Shown: positions 8,100-16,326 of the stretch, in pieces
Layout of the letters: every line of letters starts with the position of its first letter
Numbering within the stretch: the first letter of the stretch is position 1
Origin: Virgisporangium ochraceum
GTDB lineage: Bacteria; Actinomycetota; Actinomycetes; Mycobacteriales; Micromonosporaceae
DNA length: 64,000 nucleotides
NCBI RefSeq assembly: GCF_016863655.1
Contig: NZ_BOPH01000022.1
Coordinates: 62,001-126,000, forward strand
Reading direction: 5' to 3'
Made by a program: the position numbers and the translations under genes
The notes under the pieces: generated by a model
What the model was told of the DNA's origin: nothing
Databases searched by the model: none
What the model saw: the letters and a program-made list of their open reading frames with translations, nothing else

Positions 8100-8351
8100 A
8101 TGATCGATTCCGAGGGCTCGGACGTCCGTCCGCCTGTTTCGTGATGAATGTCGGGAGCTCCGCCATACCGATACGTCGATGATCGTGAGCGGGTGGGAGG
8201 CTATGAACATCAACAAGCGTTTGTGATGTTCGTAGCCTCCCACCCATCGGCATCGGTTGATGGCCGATGGTCCCGTGCGGGTCGCGGAACAGCCATCAAA
8301 CAGGCAAAACGCCCAGTCATCCCGTGCCAGGCCTTGGAATCAATCATCTAG
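8096..8351. mobile_element. 248-bp MITE-like palindromic element with CTAG target duplication
   Basis: CTAG at 8096-8099 and again at 8348-8351 flank the element (8100-8347). Its ends, 8100-8118 and 8329-8347, are imperfect inverted repeats starting ATGAT[CT]GATTCC (16 of 19). Further inward GCCTGTTT (8132-8139) and AAACAGGC (8298-8305) are also inverted, and a 22-bp hairpin stem fills the centre (8191-8212 with 8224-8245). No ORF fits inside. It sits exactly between convergent genes, so that each TIR supplies the TAG of one of them. Excising it leaves the two stop codons overlapping on one CTAG. A terminator origin is the alternative. Confidence 0.72.
8191..8245. terminator. Strong central hairpin, possible bidirectional terminator
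   Basis: Stem GGGTGGGAGGCTATGAACAT (8191-8210), continuing CA, pairs with 8224-8245 with a single G-U, around an 11-nt A+T-rich loop that can close further. It lies between converging genes. It has no U-tract, so termination ability is inferred only from stem strength and position. The upper stem GAACATCA/TGATGTTC recurs in the hairpin at 47533-47591. Confidence 0.5.
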
Positions 8352-8731
8352 GGGTGCGGGACGACCACGACCTGGTGCTCGTCCTCGTAGACGACGCGGC
8401 CGGGGTCGTTCGACCGGACCAGCACGCACGGCACGCCGTGGGCGGCGAGGATCGCGAGGTAGCCGTCGACGCGGTGGATCACGTCCGTCGCCGACTCCTT
8501 GAACCACGCGGCCGCGCCCGGGTTGAGGGCACGGTCGTAGACCGTGGCGTCCACGGTGGACGGATCGGTGACGGTGGCCTCGTACCAGGCATTGTGGACG
8601 CGCCGGAACTCCGCCTGCTCGGCGGTCAGCACGCCGGCGGTGGCCAGACCGTTCACCAGCCCGAAGACGCCGGGGAAGAACCCGCGACGGTTGCGGGTCG
8701 GGCTCTGGTAGCGCAGATACCTGCTAGTCAA
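8348..8731 (-). CDS. Small hypothetical protein coupled to the SARP regulator
   Basis: Protein of 127 residues, unrecognised: LTSRYLRYQSPTRNRRGFFP, then VFGLVNGLATAGVLTAEQAEF, NAWYEATVTDPSTVDATVYD and a C-terminal half ending in YEDEHQVVVVPHP. The composition is that of a real soluble protein, unlike the arginine/serine-rich frame upstream of the stop of the neighbour. I take the TTG at 8731 as the start because it overlaps the stop of the SARP gene by 8 nt, implying translational coupling; no separate ribosome binding site is visible. The stop is provided by the CTAG border of the inserted palindromic element. Confidence 0.6.
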   Translation of the reverse strand: MTSRYLRYQSPTRNRRGFFPGVFGLVNGLATAGVLTAEQAEFRRVHNAWYEATVTDPSTVDATVYDRALNPGAAAWFKESATDVIHRVDGYLAILAAHGVPCVLVRSNDPGRVVYEDEHQVVVVPHP

Positions 8732-11666
8732 CGGGTGCGGCTCCCAACTCGGCCAGCGCGGCACGCGCGCGGACCTGCTCGTCGTGGTCCTGGGTCTCAG
8801 CGGCGATCGCCAGCGCGGCCCGGTGGCACTCCAGCGCCTCCGGGTGCCGGCCGAGGGCGCGCAGCGCCTCGCCCATGCGGTTGCGGGCACTGGCCTCACC
8901 GTAGCGGTGACCGATCTCCTGGAACATGCGCAACGCCGTGTGCAGCTCGTCCATCGCCGCGTCGGGGTCGCCGAGCCGCAGCTTCACCTGGCCCAGGTTC
9001 GTGCGGACCATCGCCTCGCCGATGCGGTGACCGGCGGCCAGGAACAACGGCAACGCCTCGGCGAGCCGCTCGCCGGCCCGGCGGTGGTCGCCCAGGGCGC
9101 ACAGCACGTCGCCCAGGTTCGACAGGGCCGCGGCCTGCCCGGTCGGCTCGACGACGTCGCGGAAGAGCGTGTACGCCCGCTCGAACGCGTCGGCGGCGCG
9201 CTTCAGCTCGTCCTGTCCACTGTAGGCATTGCCGAGGTTGACGAGCACGATCGCCTCGCCGCGACGGTCGTCGGCCGCCCGGTACCGGGCCAGCGCGTCG
9301 CGATGGTGGCGGACCGCACCGGCGGGGTCGCCGGTCCGCTCGGCGACGATGCCGAGGGCGGACAGCGCCCGCGCCTGTCCGCGCACGTCTCCGGTGCGGT
9401 CGTGCCCGGCGAGCGCCTCCCGCAGGTGACCGGCGGCCGTGTCGTACCGGCCCAGCAACCGGTGCAGCTCCCCCACGTGCCCCAGCAAATGCGCCACCGC
9501 GACGTCGTCGCCGAGGTCGCGCGCGGCCGCCAGCGCGTACGAGTGCGCCGCGAGACCGTCGCGGTACCGGCCCGCCTCGAAGTGCCGCTGCAGGTTCGCG
9601 GCCAGCCCGATGGCCTGGCGCGGAAACCCGTGCCGCGCCGCGTACGCGCACAGCGCGCCGAGGTTGGCCTGCTCGCGGTCGAGCCAGGCGACCGCGGCGT
9701 CGGCGTCGGCGAGGTCGGGGCCACCGTGGGTGGACGGCCGGGGCAGGTACCCGCGCCACGCCGGGTACAGCAGGGCGCGGGCGCGGCACACCCCGCCGAA
9801 GTAGTGGTCGAGCAGCCGCCCGGTCGCGGCGGTGCGCGCGTCCGCGTCGTCGAGGTCGGCCGACAGCTCCTCGGCGTACGCCCGCATGAGGTCGTGCATC
9901 CGGTAGCGGCCTGCGGTCGGCCGGTCCGTCGAGCGGGGCTCGACGAGATGACCGCGGGCGAGCACGGCCAGCGCCCGGCCGGCCCGCCGACCGTCCAGTT
10001 CGGACAGTGCGGCCACCGTCGACGCGTCGAACCCGGGACCAGGGTGCAGCGCCAGCCGCCGGAACGCGAGCGCAGCCACGGGGTCCAGGTGCTGGTACGA
10101 CCACGAGAGCACCTCGCGGACGGCGGCGCTGGTGTCGCCACCGACGTCGAGCAGGTCCAGCCGCCCGTGCCGGTCGGCCAGCTGCCCGACGACGCTCGCC
10201 AGGCTCTCGTGCGGCCACGACACCGCCAGCTCCGCCGCGACCCGCAGGGCCAGCGGCAGGTGCGCGCACTGCTCGACGAGCGTCACGGCGCTGCCCGGGT
10301 CGTCGGTGACCCGCGAGCCGATCAGCCGGCGCAGCAACGCGACCGCGTCGGTGGTCGGCAGCGGGGTCAGCTCGATGCGGGTCGCGCCGTCGACGGCGAC
10401 CAGCCCGCCGAGGTGGTCGCGGCTGGTCACCAGCACCATGCTCGGCCCGTACCCGGGCAGCAACGGCCGCACCTGGTCGGCGCTGACGGCGTTGTCGAGC
10501 ACGATGAGCAGCCGCCGGCCGGCCGACCCGGTACGGAACAACGCGGCCCGTCCGGCCGGGTCGTCGGGCAGCTCGGACTCGGGTCGGCCCAGCGCCACGC
10601 ACAGGTGCCCGAGCCCGTCGGCGGCGGACAGCGGCGTACCCGTGCCGTAGCCGCGCAGGTCGAGGTACAGCTGCCCGTCGGGGAACAGCTCGCGGACGTG
10701 GTGCGCCCACCGCACCGCGAACGCGGTCTTGCCGACACCGGGCGCGCCGCAGACCACCGCGGTGGCCGGCGCCTCACCGGCGGCGGCCCGCAGCCGGTCG
10801 AGAACGTCGAGCTCGGCACCGCGTCCCACGAAGGCGGGCACCCCGGCGGGCAGCTGCCGCGGCGGGTCCCGCGGCGCCGGTTCCGCGGCGGCCGGACCGG
10901 TTCCGGAACCGCTTCCGGACCCGCGCAGGACCTCGCCGAGCGCGGCCTCGAGCTCCGGGCCGGGCGCCACGCCGAGCTCGTCGGACAGCCGGCTCCGGGC
11001 CCGGTGGAAGACCTCGAGGGCCTGCGCGCGCTGTCCGGTCGCCCAGTACACCCGCACCAGCCGCGCCTGCGCCGACTCGTCGAGCGGGTGCTCCGCCGCG
11101 TCGGCCACGGCGGCGCCGACCACCCGGGCGCCGCCGCCGGTGCCGACCATGGCGTCGACGTAGCGGGCCAGGGTCCGCCGCCGGTCGAACCCGAGGCCCT
11201 CCACCCAGCGATGGCGGGCCAGCGCCGGGAGGTCGGCCAGGGCCGGTCCGCGCCACAACGCGAGCGCGTCACCGAGCAGGCGCGCCACCTCGGTGGGCCG
11301 GTCCTGCCGCTCGGCGTCGTCGGCGGACGCGACCAGCTCGCGGAAGTGCGCCAGGTCGACGCTGGCGCCGTCGGTGACGAGCCGGTAGCCGTCGCCGACC
11401 GTGCGGATGCGGCGGCTGGGCGCGCGGGCGCCGCGGGTCGGCTCAAGGATCCGGCGCAGGTGCATGACGTGCGACTGCACCACGTTCGTGGCGGTGGTCG
11501 GCGGGGCGTCGCCCCACAGCGCGTCGACGATCTCCGACCGGGTGACCGGACGGTCGCCGGCCAGCACCAGCAGGCCCAGCACCGCGCGCCGGCCCGGCGG
11601 GCCGAGCGGGATCTCGTCGGTGCCGTGCCAGACCCGGACCTGCCCGAGAACCCGCACCACCAGCAC
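8724..11666 (-). CDS. SARP-type regulator with BTAD, NB-ARC and TPR domains
   Basis: A 980-residue AfsR/DnrI-like activator. Residues 1-95 form the OmpR-like winged-helix DNA-binding domain; about 100-245 is the bacterial transcriptional activation domain (LAHFRELVASADDAER onward); an NB-ARC ATPase follows with Walker A GAPGVGKT (307-314) and LLIVLDNA as Walker B; the C-terminal third is made of tetratricopeptide repeats. Such proteins activate secondary-metabolite or morphological genes from direct-repeat sites, with ATP-driven oligomerisation. The GTG start is preceded by GGAGG. No biosynthetic cluster is obvious next to it; the divergent radical SAM operon, 149 bp away, is the nearest candidate target. 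Confidence 0.92.
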   Translation of the reverse strand: MLVVRVLGQVRVWHGTDEIPLGPPGRRAVLGLLVLAGDRPVTRSEIVDALWGDAPPTTATNVVQSHVMHLRRILEPTRGARAPSRRIRTVGDGYRLVTDGASVDLAHFRELVASADDAERQDRPTEVARLLGDALALWRGPALADLPALARHRWVEGLGFDRRRTLARYVDAMVGTGGGARVVGAAVADAAEHPLDESAQARLVRVYWATGQRAQALEVFHRARSRLSDELGVAPGPELEAALGEVLRGSGSGSGTGPAAAEPAPRDPPRQLPAGVPAFVGRGAELDVLDRLRAAAGEAPATAVVCGAPGVGKTAFAVRWAHHVRELFPDGQLYLDLRGYGTGTPLSAADGLGHLCVALGRPESELPDDPAGRAALFRTGSAGRRLLIVLDNAVSADQVRPLLPGYGPSMVLVTSRDHLGGLVAVDGATRIELTPLPTTDAVALLRRLIGSRVTDDPGSAVTLVEQCAHLPLALRVAAELAVSWPHESLASVVGQLADRHGRLDLLDVGGDTSAAVREVLSWSYQHLDPVAALAFRRLALHPGPGFDASTVAALSELDGRRAGRALAVLARGHLVEPRSTDRPTAGRYRMHDLMRAYAEELSADLDDADARTAATGRLLDHYFGGVCRARALLYPAWRGYLPRPSTHGGPDLADADAAVAWLDREQANLGALCAYAARHGFPRQAIGLAANLQRHFEAGRYRDGLAAHSYALAAARDLGDDVAVAHLLGHVGELHRLLGRYDTAAGHLREALAGHDRTGDVRGQARALSALGIVAERTGDPAGAVRHHRDALARYRAADDRRGEAIVLVNLGNAYSGQDELKRAADAFERAYTLFRDVVEPTGQAAALSNLGDVLCALGDHRRAGERLAEALPLFLAAGHRIGEAMVRTNLGQVKLRLGDPDAAMDELHTALRMFQEIGHRYGEASARNRMGEALRALGRHPEALECHRAALAIAAETQDHDEQVRARAALAELGAAPVD

Positions 11667-11815
11667 CAGAGAACCTCCGACACGGCATCCACATACATGG
11701 ATCGCCGACCGTCGAGCCTAGTGTCGGGCGCTCACGCCGTGCAACCCGGAGCCGGGACCGGCTGGCCCGGCCGGCGTACAGTGACCGCGGCCCACTCGAC
11801 GAATCGGGAGGTCAC

Positions 11816-12475
11816 ATGGCCGACCGGGATCTGAAGCTGAACTCGCTGTCGCGGTACTCGAAGGAGTCGCCGCTGCTGATCCTCGAGGAGCACGGGCACT
11901 GCGAGGTTCCGGCCGGCTGCGGCGGGGTCGTGCTGCGGTGGCGCGACCCCCGCGCGGGCGTGCCGCTCCTCATGCGGATGTACGCCGAGGGCGAGTGCAC
12001 GGTCCTCCTCGACGGGCAGGCGCCGCCGGCGGCCCGCACGGTGGTGCCGTACGGCGAGCACGTGCTCGGGTTCGTCGTGTCCGGCTTCGACCCGGCGTAC
12101 CTCGTGCTGATGTTCCGGATGGCCAACGACCCGCCGTCGCGCGGGGTGTCGCGGCCCGTCACGCCGTTCCAGGTCGTCACGGCGGCCGACGGCAGGTGGC
12201 GGTACACAGTGGACGATCCCACCGACGGGACCACCGACGGGACCACCGACGGGGCCTGGGCGCGGCCCGGGTTCGACGACGGCGCCTGGGCCGGGCTGGT
12301 GCACCGGCCCGACCGCCGCCCACCCGACGACCCGAAGCGGGACCTCGGGTCCTACCGCGTCGACCGCCTCGCCCGGGACGGCGCCGTGGGGCTCGGCGTC
12401 CCGGATGAGGCGGGCGCAGCGGCCGCGCCGACCCTGTGGATCCGGCACGCCTTCACGATCGGGGCGCCGGCGTGA
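11816..12475 (+). CDS. Unknown protein, first gene of a radical SAM/SUMF1 operon
   Basis: Protein of 219 residues with no family I recognise. The N-terminus has a compact EEHGHCEVPAGCGG segment with C29 and C35; the middle is beta-rich (TVLLDGQAPPAARTVVPYGE), and a FDDGAWAG motif late in the chain recalls jelly-roll domains of glycosidases. Between these halves three 12-bp tandem repeats (12221-12256) encode a TDGTTDGTTDG linker. It could be the substrate, a scaffold or a partner of the downstream radical SAM enzyme. The ATG follows a clear GGGAGG site, and TACAGT at 11777-11782 is a possible -10. Its TGA overlaps the next GTG. Confidence 0.75.
   Translation: MADRDLKLNSLSRYSKESPLLILEEHGHCEVPAGCGGVVLRWRDPRAGVPLLMRMYAEGECTVLLDGQAPPAARTVVPYGEHVLGFVVSGFDPAYLVLMFRMANDPPSRGVSRPVTPFQVVTAADGRWRYTVDDPTDGTTDGTTDGAWARPGFDDGAWAGLVHRPDRRPPDDPKRDLGSYRVDRLARDGAVGLGVPDEAGAAAAPTLWIRHAFTIGAPA
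12221..12256 (+). repeat. Three 12-bp in-frame tandem repeats
   Basis: The unit ACCGACGGGACC occurs three times (last copy with one change), encoding a repeated TDG-rich linker inside the 219-residue protein. In-frame length change by slippage would be tolerated. Confidence 0.85.
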
Positions 12476-13803
12476 GCGGCCCGCTGGTGCTCGTCCCGCA
12501 GTTCTTCGGCAGCCTCGTGTTCGACCGGCGGACCTCGCGGTACCTACCGTTCGACGCCGACGCGACGACCGTACTCCTGGCCCTGCGCGACGCGCCCATC
12601 GACGCCGTGCTCGCCACCGCCCGCGACGACGCGCACCGCGAGACGATCGTGCGCTTCTTCGAGCACTTCTACGACCTCGGCTTCTTCACCGTCGGCACCC
12701 GCTTCGCGGGCGTGGCCCTCGACCTGGACCCGCCGGCCGACCATCTCGTGGGCCCGCTGGCCGTGCACCTGGAGGTCGTGTCGGCCTGCAACCTCACCTG
12801 CACCCACTGCTTCGCCGGCGACCTGCCACGCCGCGAGCGGCGGCTCACACTCGACGACCTCGACCGGCTGTTCGCCGAGATGGCGGCGCTCGGCAGCTTC
12901 CGGCTCGGGCTCACCGGCGGCGAGCCGTTGCTGCGCAAGGACCTCTTCGAGATCATCGACCTGGCCGTGGGGCACGGGCTGGCGCCGTGCGTCACCACCA
13001 ACGCGTTGCTGCTCACCGAGGACATCGCCCGCGAGTTCGGCCGGCGCGACCTGGTGTGGCTCAACGTCAGCCTGGAGGGCGCCACCGCGGCGACCAACGA
13101 CCGGGTACGGGGCGAGGGGACGTTCGACCGCGTGCTCGACAAGCTGACGCTCCTGCGCCGGCACGCCCGGTTCACGCTCGCCTTCACGGTCATGCGCACC
13201 AACGTCGACGAGATCGACGCGTGCGCCCGGCTCGCCCGCGACGTCGGCGCCGACACCGCCGTGTTCCGCCCGCTGTACCCGGTGGGCGTGGCGACCCGGC
13301 ACCGCGAGCTGATGCCGAGCTTCGCCGAGTACAACGCCGCGTTGAACACGCTCGCCGACCTCGACGAGACCGTGCACCTGCGGCAGGTCGACCCGTTCGG
13401 GCCGTACTCCCGGGCCGGAACCCAGTCGGTGGTGCACCAGAACTACGGCTGCGGCGCCGGCAACCTGGTCTGCTCGGTGTCGGTCTCCGGCGACGTGAAC
13501 CCGTGCAGCTTCCTCGGGCCGGCGTTCGTCGCCGCGAACGTGCGCGACAGCACGCTGGCCGGGATCTGGCGCGACAGCGCCGGGTTCCGGGCGATCCGCG
13601 CGCTCCCCCACACCGACCCGGCCGGCACCCGCGGGAACACGGCCACGTTCGCCGGCGGCTGCCGCGCCCGCGCCCTGGTGCTCAACGGCTCGGTCAACGC
13701 GCCCGACCCGTGGATCGACGGGCAGGTCGACCTGGAGCGGCACACGCCGGCCACCGTCCACAACCCACTGTCGATCGTGGACATCAGCGCATGGAACCGC
13801 TGA
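12472..13803 (+). CDS. Radical SAM/SPASM enzyme with N-terminal PqqD-like (RRE) domain
   Basis: A 443-residue peptide- or protein-modifying radical SAM enzyme. Residues 1-75 look like a fused PqqD/RRE peptide-recognition domain (FGSLVFDRRTSRYLPFDADA ... HFYDLGFF). The SAM [4Fe-4S] cluster motif is C106-x3-C110-x2-C113 (ACNLTCTHC), followed by the GGEP motif at 149-152. A C-terminal SPASM-type region has C327, C334, C345 and C397 for auxiliary clusters. Such enzymes install crosslinks, epimerise or oxidise side chains in RiPP precursors or maturate proteins. The GTG start overlaps the previous stop (GTGA) and the stop overlaps the next gene by 13 nt, so all three are tightly coupled. Confidence 0.9.
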   Translation: MSGPLVLVPQFFGSLVFDRRTSRYLPFDADATTVLLALRDAPIDAVLATARDDAHRETIVRFFEHFYDLGFFTVGTRFAGVALDLDPPADHLVGPLAVHLEVVSACNLTCTHCFAGDLPRRERRLTLDDLDRLFAEMAALGSFRLGLTGGEPLLRKDLFEIIDLAVGHGLAPCVTTNALLLTEDIAREFGRRDLVWLNVSLEGATAATNDRVRGEGTFDRVLDKLTLLRRHARFTLAFTVMRTNVDEIDACARLARDVGADTAVFRPLYPVGVATRHRELMPSFAEYNAALNTLADLDETVHLRQVDPFGPYSRAGTQSVVHQNYGCGAGNLVCSVSVSGDVNPCSFLGPAFVAANVRDSTLAGIWRDSAGFRAIRALPHTDPAGTRGNTATFAGGCRARALVLNGSVNAPDPWIDGQVDLERHTPATVHNPLSIVDISAWNR

Positions 13804-14696
13804 CCGTCGTCGAGGAGCACGGCATCCGGTTCCGGTACGTCCCGGCCGGCCCGTTCCTCATGGGCTCCGAACACGGCGACCCCGACGAACGCCCGGTCCA
13901 CGAGGTCACCCTCGACGCCTACTGGCTCTCCGAGACCCCGGTCAGCTGGTCGACCTACTGCGACCTGATGGGCTGGCACACACCACCCCGCGGCGTGCCA
14001 CGCCACGACTTCGACGGCTTCCTGCTCTGGGAACAGAACAAGATCCGGCGCCGGTACTGCCTCGACGAGAAGCAGGCGGACACCGACCTGTTCGGCACCG
14101 CCTCGCTGGAGCAGGTGGTCGAGTGGGAGGCCGAACTGGCGCGGCACGGCGTCGTGCTGCCGGCCGACGCGCGCCGCCCACTGCGGTACGACACCAAGCC
14201 GATGGTCAGCGTCGGGTGGCAGGACGCCGAGGAGCTGTGCGCCCGACTGTCCACAGCGGACGTCCGGTACTCGTTGCCCACCGAGGCCGAGTGGGAGAAG
14301 GCCGCCCGCGGCGGGCTCACCGGAAAGCGCTACCCGTGGGGCGACGAGCCGCCGACCCCCGGGCGCTGCGACTTCGACCACCTCGGCTCGGCCCGGATCG
14401 CCCCGTCCCGCGACCTGCCGCCCAACGGCTACGGCCTGTACGGCATGAGCGGCGGCGTCTGGGAATGGACGGCCGACTGGTACGACTCACGGTCCTATGT
14501 GGAGGGATCGGGCGGCGGCGGCGAGGAACGGGTGCTACGAGGCGGCTCCTGGGCCGACTGCGCCGAGGCGGTGACGGTGTCGTTCCGGATGTCGCGCCGG
14601 TCGGCGCCCTGGAACGCGGACTGGTGGGGCGGGAACGTCGCGCCGAACATCGGGTTCCGGCTGTGCCGGAAGGACGTCAGCGGCGGCGACCCTTAG
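13791..14696 (+). CDS. SUMF1/FGE-fold protein lacking one catalytic cysteine
   Basis: A 301-residue formylglycine-generating-enzyme-fold protein: FRYVPAGPFLMGSEHGDPDE at the start, SLPTEAEWEKAARGG, YPWGDEPPTP, YGLYGMSGGVWEWTADW and the terminal NIGFRLCRK. In true FGE two cysteines in the GGS[FY]xC...C region bind copper; here the region reads GGSWADCAEAVTVSFRMSRR, with only one cysteine in place. It is therefore more likely one of the many SUMF1-fold oxidases or binding proteins of RiPP and ergothioneine-like pathways than a sulfatase activator. No sulfatase is nearby. The ATG lies inside the end of the radical SAM gene, and the 3' end overlaps rtcB, convergent, by 20 nt. Confidence 0.88.
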   Translation: MEPLTVVEEHGIRFRYVPAGPFLMGSEHGDPDERPVHEVTLDAYWLSETPVSWSTYCDLMGWHTPPRGVPRHDFDGFLLWEQNKIRRRYCLDEKQADTDLFGTASLEQVVEWEAELARHGVVLPADARRPLRYDTKPMVSVGWQDAEELCARLSTADVRYSLPTEAEWEKAARGGLTGKRYPWGDEPPTPGRCDFDHLGSARIAPSRDLPPNGYGLYGMSGGVWEWTADWYDSRSYVEGSGGGGEERVLRGGSWADCAEAVTVSFRMSRRSAPWNADWWGGNVAPNIGFRLCRKDVSGGDP

Positions 14697-15792
14697 GCGC
14701 CACGTCGGGCGTCTTGTACGTCACCAGCGGCACCGTGGTGACCACCGGCGTCGCCAGCCCGTGGTCGACGAGGTCGCCGACGACCTGCTCGATGCGCTTG
14801 TACGCGGTGGGCGCCTCCTCGAACAGCAGCTGCCGGTCGCCGCACACCACCACCGACCCGACCGGCGTGCGCCGCAGCTCCTCCACCGTGTGCTTGGCCT
14901 TGCCGCGCTTGAGCGCGTCGGCCCGCGACATCTTGCGGCCCGCGCCGTGCGCCACGGAGAAGTTCGCGTCGGGACCGGCGTGCGCGGCCACCACGTACGA
15001 CCGCGTACCCCGCGTGCCGGCGATCAGGACGTCGGTGCCGTCGCCCGGAGCCGCGCCCTTACGGTGCAGGTAGCCGCCGTCTGTCACCTCGACCAGGTTG
15101 TGGCACTGGTCGACCACCGGCTCGCTGACCGGCGCGCCCAGCGCCTCCGCGGTGCGCGCCGCGAGCACCCGCCGGTTGAGCGACCCCCACCGCACCGCCT
15201 CGTCGTGCGCGGCCAGGTACGCGGCCGGATCGTCGGACGGACCGGCACCGAGCCGCTCGGTGTGCGCGCGCAGGATCCGCTCGCCGTGACCCCGCGATCC
15301 ACTGTGGACGATGAGCACGAGCTCGCCGGCGGACAGCCCGATCCGGGCGGCGTGGCCGGCGTCGAGAACCGGCTCGACCCGGGCGAGCTCCACGAAGTGG
15401 TTGCCCCGCCCGACCGTGCCGAGGCCATCCTCCCAGCCACCGGGCAGGCCGCCGAACGCGTCGACGACGTCCCACGCGGGGTCGTCGTCGTCGAGCCCGC
15501 GGTCGAGGTTCGGGAACCGGCCGGCGAGCTGCTCGGGCACCGCCTTCTTCAGGCGGAACGGGAACACCGCGATGCCGCACCCGATGTCGGACCCGACCAG
15601 GTGCGGGTACAGCACGCTCGACAGCATCGCCGCACCGATCGGCGCGCCCTTGCCCGGATGCAGGTCGGGCATGCCGGCGACGTGACGCATGCCGTCGAAC
15701 GCGGCGACCTGGTGGCACTGGTCGACCGCGTCGGACTCGATCCAGCTCGTGGACGCGGCGAACACGGTGACGGTGGCGGTGGTGGTAGACAA
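14677..15792 (-). CDS. rtcB: RtcB-family RNA ligase
   Basis: A 371-residue RtcB, somewhat shorter than the 408-residue E. coli enzyme. Conserved blocks are all present: DLHPGKGAPIGAAM, SDIGCGI (metal ligands D69 and C72), TVGRGNHFVE (H132), HSGSRG (H163) and AHGAGRKMSR with the guanylated histidine at H282. RtcB joins RNA 3'-phosphate (or 2',3'-cyclic phosphate) ends to 5'-OH ends with GTP and Mn(II), serving RNA repair after endonucleolytic damage. No archease, rtcA or prfH is adjacent. I chose TTG 15792 because GAGGAAG precedes it; the upstream in-frame extension lacks a good start. Its divergent neighbour is a small AraC regulator. Confidence 0.92.
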   Translation of the reverse strand: MSTTTATVTVFAASTSWIESDAVDQCHQVAAFDGMRHVAGMPDLHPGKGAPIGAAMLSSVLYPHLVGSDIGCGIAVFPFRLKKAVPEQLAGRFPNLDRGLDDDDPAWDVVDAFGGLPGGWEDGLGTVGRGNHFVELARVEPVLDAGHAARIGLSAGELVLIVHSGSRGHGERILRAHTERLGAGPSDDPAAYLAAHDEAVRWGSLNRRVLAARTAEALGAPVSEPVVDQCHNLVEVTDGGYLHRKGAAPGDGTDVLIAGTRGTRSYVVAAHAGPDANFSVAHGAGRKMSRADALKRGKAKHTVEELRRTPVGSVVVCGDRQLLFEEAPTAYKRIEQVVGDLVDHGLATPVVTTVPLVTYKTPDVAPKGRRR

Positions 15793-15853
15793 GGGGTTTC
15801 TTCCTCGTAGAACGAATTCCCACTGTCGCGCGCTCACGTGGGTCCCGGCAATT

Positions 15854-15859
15854 TATTAT
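15854..15859 (+). promoter_or_regulatory. Possible -10 box of a leaderless promoter
   Basis: TATTAT in an unusually A+T-rich stretch, six nt before the ATG of the AraC gene at 15866, with no ribosome binding site in between. Confidence 0.4.
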
Positions 15860-15865
15860 CGACCG

Positions 15866-16321
15866 ATGACCGGGACCGCCGGACGCACCCCGGCCGAGGC
15901 GCAGCATCTGCGCGACCTGGCGCGGCTGCGGCGCGTGCGCGACCGGATCGACCGGGAGTACGCGCAGCCGCTCGACGTCGAGGCGCTCGCGCGCGGCGTG
16001 AACATGTCCGCCGGACACCTCAGCCGGCAGTTCCGGGCCGCATACGGCGAGTCACCGTACTCGTACCTGATGACGCGGCGCATCGAGCGCGCCATGGCGC
16101 TGCTGCGACGGGGCGACCTGAGTGTGACCGAGGTGTGCTTCACGGTGGGCTGCTCGTCGCTGGGCACGTTCAGCACCCGGTTCTCCGAACTGGTGGGGGT
16201 GCCGCCCAGCGTCTACCGGACCGAGCACGCACCGGCGGATCTGCCCTCGATGATCACCAGGCAGGTGACCCGACCGATCAGGAATCGAGAAGCCCGGTCG
16301 GACCCGGCGCCACTAGCCTGA
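15866..16321 (+). CDS. Stand-alone AraC-family regulator
   Basis: A 151-residue protein consisting essentially of the two helix-turn-helix motifs of AraC/XylS (LARGVNMSAGHLSRQFRAAY and ITEVCF-like SVTEVCFTVGCSSLGTFSTR, then FSELVGVPPSVYR). It lacks a ligand-binding domain, as in MarA/SoxS-size proteins, so activity is presumably set by its own level. The start ATG is preceded by TATTAT and no ribosome binding site. It lies 5 nt upstream of a VOC-family gene; AraC plus glyoxalase-fold pairs are common in actinomycetes, where the regulator controls the neighbour. Its stop overlaps the -10-like box of that gene. Confidence 0.87.
   Translation: MTGTAGRTPAEAQHLRDLARLRRVRDRIDREYAQPLDVEALARGVNMSAGHLSRQFRAAYGESPYSYLMTRRIERAMALLRRGDLSVTEVCFTVGCSSLGTFSTRFSELVGVPPSVYRTEHAPADLPSMITRQVTRPIRNREARSDPAPLA
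16314..16319 (+). promoter_or_regulatory. Possible -10 box of a leaderless promoter
   Basis: TAGCCT seven nt before the ATG of the VOC gene (16327), overlapping the end of the AraC coding region. Confidence 0.4.
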
Positions 16322-16326
16322 GCAGC

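Noticed and set aside
8784..11834. 1016-codon open frame on the + strand opposite the SARP gene
   Set aside because: It mirrors the codon pattern of the real gene; composition is rich in R, G, V, Q and H without domains.
11697..11834. 46-codon frame starting MDRRPSSLVSGAHA as a RiPP precursor for the radical SAM operon
   Set aside because: It runs past the start of the first operon gene in another frame, has no ribosome binding site and no leader/core features.
13791..14696. SUMF1 protein as a sulfatase-activating formylglycine enzyme
   Set aside because: One of the two copper-binding cysteines is missing and no sulfatase is nearby.
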